7,883 bases of DNA, taken from NCBI GenBank assembly GCA_013044415.1, contig JABEUO010000087.1, positions 1-7,883 of the forward strand, written 5' to 3'. This document shows, piece after piece, positions 6,301 through 7,883 of the stretch (positions within the stretch are counted from its first letter, which is position 1; each line of letters starts with the position of its first letter). A program made the position numbers and the translations under genes. This stretch comes from Acidimicrobiaceae bacterium (GTDB lineage Bacteria; Actinomycetota; Acidimicrobiia; Acidimicrobiales; Acidimicrobiaceae). Below the pieces are notes generated by a model. It was given only the letters and a program-made list of their open reading frames with translations. It was not told the DNA's origin and did no database searches.

Positions 6301-6827
6301 CAGAGTCCCACCACAAACCGGTTCTGGCCGACCATAATGGTATCTCCAACCTTTAGCATCCTTGACTTAGTGATCCTTTGCGAGTTCACAAAGGTGCCAT
6401 TGGTGGAAGACAGGTCGGTAATCATCAACTCTGACCCTTCCATAAAGACCCTGGCGTGAATACCTGAAACGAAAGAATCGTCGAGTTTGATGCTACATCC
6501 CTCCGACCGACCGAGGGTGATTTCCCTTCCAATTGGGAATCTATCTCCCGGTAAATCGCCATCCATGCGGACCAGAAATAGCTCCTTGGCGCCCTGGGAT
6601 CCGTGAGATCCTCCGGCAATTCTCGCAGCCGACTCACGGTTCGTCGCAAGACTGGCCTCTAAAACCTGCGGAGTTACCCTAGTGACCCTACCCTGTTTGT
6701 CGTCGGGTTTTGACTTTTTCGTGTCTGAACGCATCTCTACCCAAGCCGCCCTCGAAATACGGAGGAAGAGCAGCCAGAGCAGTATGATCACGACATACTT
6801 TAGAAGTTCTTGAAGTGGAATCGGCAC
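6300..6827 (-). CDS. fhaB: Membrane-anchored FHA-domain protein FhaB (FipA-like)
   Basis: FhaB proteins use an FHA domain to bind phosphothreonine peptides; in mycobacteria FhaB (FipA) links PknA/PknB signalling to the divisome. The 175-residue product has an N-terminal membrane helix (about 7-24) and a polar linker (30-80). The C-terminal FHA domain (about 83-173) carries the hallmark residues: GRSEG at 106-110, S121-G-I-H124, and DLSSTNGTFVN at 138-148 with Asn143 expected to contact the phosphopeptide. The start is GTG at 6825-6827, 4 bases after the fhaA stop. A GAGG about 11 bases upstream is the likely ribosome site, lying inside the end of fhaA. The stop overlaps the pstP start by one base. 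Length and layout match the roughly 155-residue mycobacterial protein. Confidence 0.92.
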   Translation of the reverse strand: MPIPLQELLKYVVIILLWLLFLRISRAAWVEMRSDTKKSKPDDKQGRVTRVTPQVLEASLATNRESAARIAGGSHGSQGAKELFLVRMDGDLPGDRFPIGREITLGRSEGCSIKLDDSFVSGIHARVFMEGSELMITDLSSTNGTFVNSQRITKSRMLKVGDTIMVGQNRFVVGL

Positions 6828-6831
6828 AGCG

Positions 6832-7491
6832 TTATTGGACCTCGAAAATCCCCTGGGTTCGTCCGAATACTATTTGATCACCATCTTTGAGTTCAACTAC
6901 GTCTTTAATCCTGACACCATTGACAAAAGTACCATTTGTCGATCCCAAGTCACGAACAAAAGCCCTTTGGTCTGTGACAAATAACTCTGCGTGAGCCCGA
7001 GAAACCTTCGGATCTTCGATCACAACCGTACTTCCAGGCATCCTACCTACAGACACAAGTGCTTCGCCCAGAACAACCGAAGATCCACCGTCAAAACGCA
7101 GCACCATCTTTTCCTGGTAATCTGAGTCCTCGTCAAATCCACACTCGACGATAATTGATCCAAACTTCTGCTCCTGGTCCAAAAGGACATCCAGCGAAAG
7201 GGGCCCGACAAACCTCATGTCAGATCCGGCTGCGTGCTCTTTTAGAAGAACCAGTAATTCCGCCTTTATCGACTTGATTACTGGCTCCAAATTAGCGTAA
7301 TCAGCAGGTGACAATGACACCTCGATGACGTTTGGAGCCAATGCATACTTTGCTCCAGAAAGAGTGTTTTGATCTACTTCCCGGATCACGCGCTTAGCGA
7401 TCTCGACAGGCTCAACACCTCTACGAGACGCCTTCGCAAAGGTTGACTCGAATAGGTTTTCAATTCGCAGCTCGAAATCGCGCAGTCCCAC
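6832..7491 (-). CDS. fhaA: FHA-domain protein FhaA with N-terminal DUF3662-type domain
   Basis: FhaA is a cytoplasmic phosphothreonine-binding adaptor; in mycobacteria it binds phosphorylated MviN/MurJ and restrains wall synthesis. From the start used here the product has 219 residues. An N-terminal domain (about 1-118) has the family opening GLRDFELRIENLFESTFAK, then VEPVEIAKRVIREVD and the VAL-APN-VIEVSLSPADY-type segment. The C-terminal FHA domain (about 128-219) shows GR at 149-150, S164-R-A-H167 and DLGSTNGTFVNG at 181-192. I chose GTG at 7489-7491 because the family's conserved N-terminus begins there (MGL-type). An in-frame TTG at 7585-7587 would add 32 residues that look unlike the family and has no ribosome site. 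The linker between the domains is about 10 residues, whereas the 527-residue M. tuberculosis FhaA has a very long one. First gene of the operon. Confidence 0.88.
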   Translation of the reverse strand: MGLRDFELRIENLFESTFAKASRRGVEPVEIAKRVIREVDQNTLSGAKYALAPNVIEVSLSPADYANLEPVIKSIKAELLVLLKEHAAGSDMRFVGPLSLDVLLDQEQKFGSIIVECGFDEDSDYQEKMVLRFDGGSSVVLGEALVSVGRMPGSTVVIEDPKVSRAHAELFVTDQRAFVRDLGSTNGTFVNGVRIKDVVELKDGDQIVFGRTQGIFEVQ

Positions 7492-7511
7492 CTCATCCAA
7501 TCTAGCCAGTA

Positions 7512-7517
7512 GATATA
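7512..7517 (-). promoter_or_regulatory. Candidate -10 box for the fhaA-pknB operon
   Basis: On the minus strand TATATC (complement of 7512-7517) matches four of six bases of the TATAAT consensus and would give a leader of roughly 15 bases before the GTG at 7491. No convincing -35 is seen at the right distance. If it is real, transcription would start downstream of the alternative TTG at 7587, supporting the shorter FhaA. Confidence 0.3.
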
Positions 7518-7634
7518 ACTCTGCCCTGAAGTTATCACCCCGCCACAAGGACCTGCCCCTTTTCTGCAGGAATGCATGGGCAGGCAAAAGAGATCACGCC
7601 ATCGATATTGGCTCATGCCAGGACATCCAGCAAA

Positions 7635-7730
7635 TGAAAGAGCGACCCGATGAAGCTCAATTCGGCCGAAGCCACAGTGAGTCCGAGGATACTCTGTCTC
7701 CCATGGCAGAACGATGCCACTCTTTCACCA
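7635..7730. repeat. Nested inverted repeats in the fhaA/tRNA-Leu intergenic region
   Basis: TGAAAGAG (7635-7642) is the exact inverse of CTCTTTCA (7720-7727), 77 bases apart. Inside lie GCTCA/TGAGT (7655-7659 with 7678-7682, one G-T pair), the palindrome TTCGGCCGAA (7661-7670), and TGGCA/TGCCA (7704-7708 with 7715-7719, 6-base loop). The right arm is followed by CCA at 7728-7730, giving a superficial tRNA-like end. No ORF of note covers it. It may be a structured RNA, a regulatory site or chance. The rest of 7492-7779 shows nothing else that I can name. Confidence 0.3.
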
Positions 7731-7739
7731 CAAAGTGCA

Positions 7740-7770
7740 TTGATGCCTCGCCCGAGCGGCTAGTTTTACT
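7740..7770 (+). promoter_or_regulatory. Candidate promoter for tRNA-Leu
   Basis: TTGATG (7740-7745) resembles a -35 box. A T-rich segment TTTTACT (7764-7770) in an otherwise GC-rich stretch lies 9 bases before the mature tRNA end and could hold the -10. The best -10 hexamer (TTTACT, 7765-7770) is weak and gives a spacer of 19 bases, which is long. Position just upstream of a stable-RNA gene is the main support. Confidence 0.3.
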
Positions 7771-7779
7771 CTGTCATTT

Positions 7780-7866
7780 GGGCGAGTGGCGGAATTGGTA
7801 GACGCGCAGGATTCAGGTTCCTGTATTCGAAAGGATGTGGGGGTTCAAGTCCCCCCTCGCCCACCA
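7780..7866 (+). tRNA. tRNA-Leu (anticodon CAG), CCA encoded
   Basis: A complete class II tRNA. The acceptor stem pairs GGGCGAG (7780-7786) with CTCGCCC (7856-7862) without mismatch, followed by discriminator A and an encoded CCA (7864-7866). The D-arm contains the AATTGGTAGACGC pattern. The anticodon stem CAGGA/TCCTG (7807-7811, 7819-7823) holds the loop TTCAGGT with anticodon CAG at 7814-7816, reading CUG leucine codons. A long variable arm (7824-7838) has a 4-bp stem with a GAAA loop, as expected for leucine tRNAs. The T-arm is GGGGG-TTCAAGT-CCCCC (7839-7855). A leucine tRNA also sits next to fhaA in M. tuberculosis, so its place is conserved. Confidence 0.98.
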
Positions 7867-7883
7867 AGGGCCGTTTGCGAAAC

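Noticed and set aside
7492..7587. Longer FhaA starting at TTG 7587
   Set aside because: The extra 32 residues do not resemble the family N-terminus, which begins at the GTG at 7491, and no ribosome-binding site precedes the TTG.
7636..7730. A second tRNA (tRNA-Ser or selC-like, 95 nt) from the GAAAGAG/CTCTTTC stem plus A-CCA
   Set aside because: There is no TTC-containing T-loop, no GG in a D-loop and no convincing anticodon arm; kept only as an inverted-repeat observation.

Overview
The window is a bacterial chromosome segment from an actinobacterium. It carries the conserved cell-wall and cell-division signalling cluster of that phylum: tRNA-Leu, fhaA, fhaB, pstP, pbpA and pknB on the minus strand, facing a plus-strand trpG, with crgA divergent from trpG. 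M. tuberculosis has the same basic order between crgA and the leucine tRNA. CrgA sequence features (an RYTPP motif before TM1, and an SSWYLLVGL-type second membrane segment), the moderate G+C by eye and the compact FhaA make me favour a low-GC member of class Acidimicrobiia. That placement is inference; only a database search could settle it.

Layout, left to right. Bases 1-72 look like the right end of an IS200/IS605-type (TnpB/omega-RNA) element, most of which would lie outside the window. Bases 96-126 hold a nested palindrome. A four-helix membrane protein of unknown function (129-587, minus) follows, then crgA (702-1016, minus). trpG (1047-1694, plus) is separated from crgA by only 30 bases and converges on pknB with a 15-base gap. 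From 7491 down to 1710 the minus strand carries a tightly packed five-gene run: fhaA, fhaB, pstP, pbpA, pknB. Its junctions are 4 bases, a 1-base stop/start overlap, 2 bases and 17 bases, so it is almost certainly one operon. The 288 bases from 7492 to 7779 hold no gene; they contain a candidate operon promoter, a set of inverted repeats and a candidate tRNA promoter. A complete tRNA-Leu(CAG) with encoded CCA ends the window.

How the genes work together: PknB is a membrane Ser/Thr kinase whose external PASTA repeats sense peptidoglycan or its precursors. PstP is the opposing membrane PP2C phosphatase. FhaA and FhaB are phosphothreonine-binding FHA adaptors. PbpA is a class B transpeptidase, and CrgA is a small divisome membrane protein. 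TrpG is a glutamine amidotransferase subunit with no obvious link to cell-wall control; it is a conserved neighbour.

The main departures from the textbook cluster are the absence of both rodA (SEDS glycosyltransferase) and pknA, a PknB with three PASTA repeats and a 44-residue Thr/Pro tail containing a 39-bp duplication, an SxD instead of SxN motif in PbpA, and a very short FhaA. I found no clearly new biological system; these variations and the structured intergenic DNA are what merits a second look.
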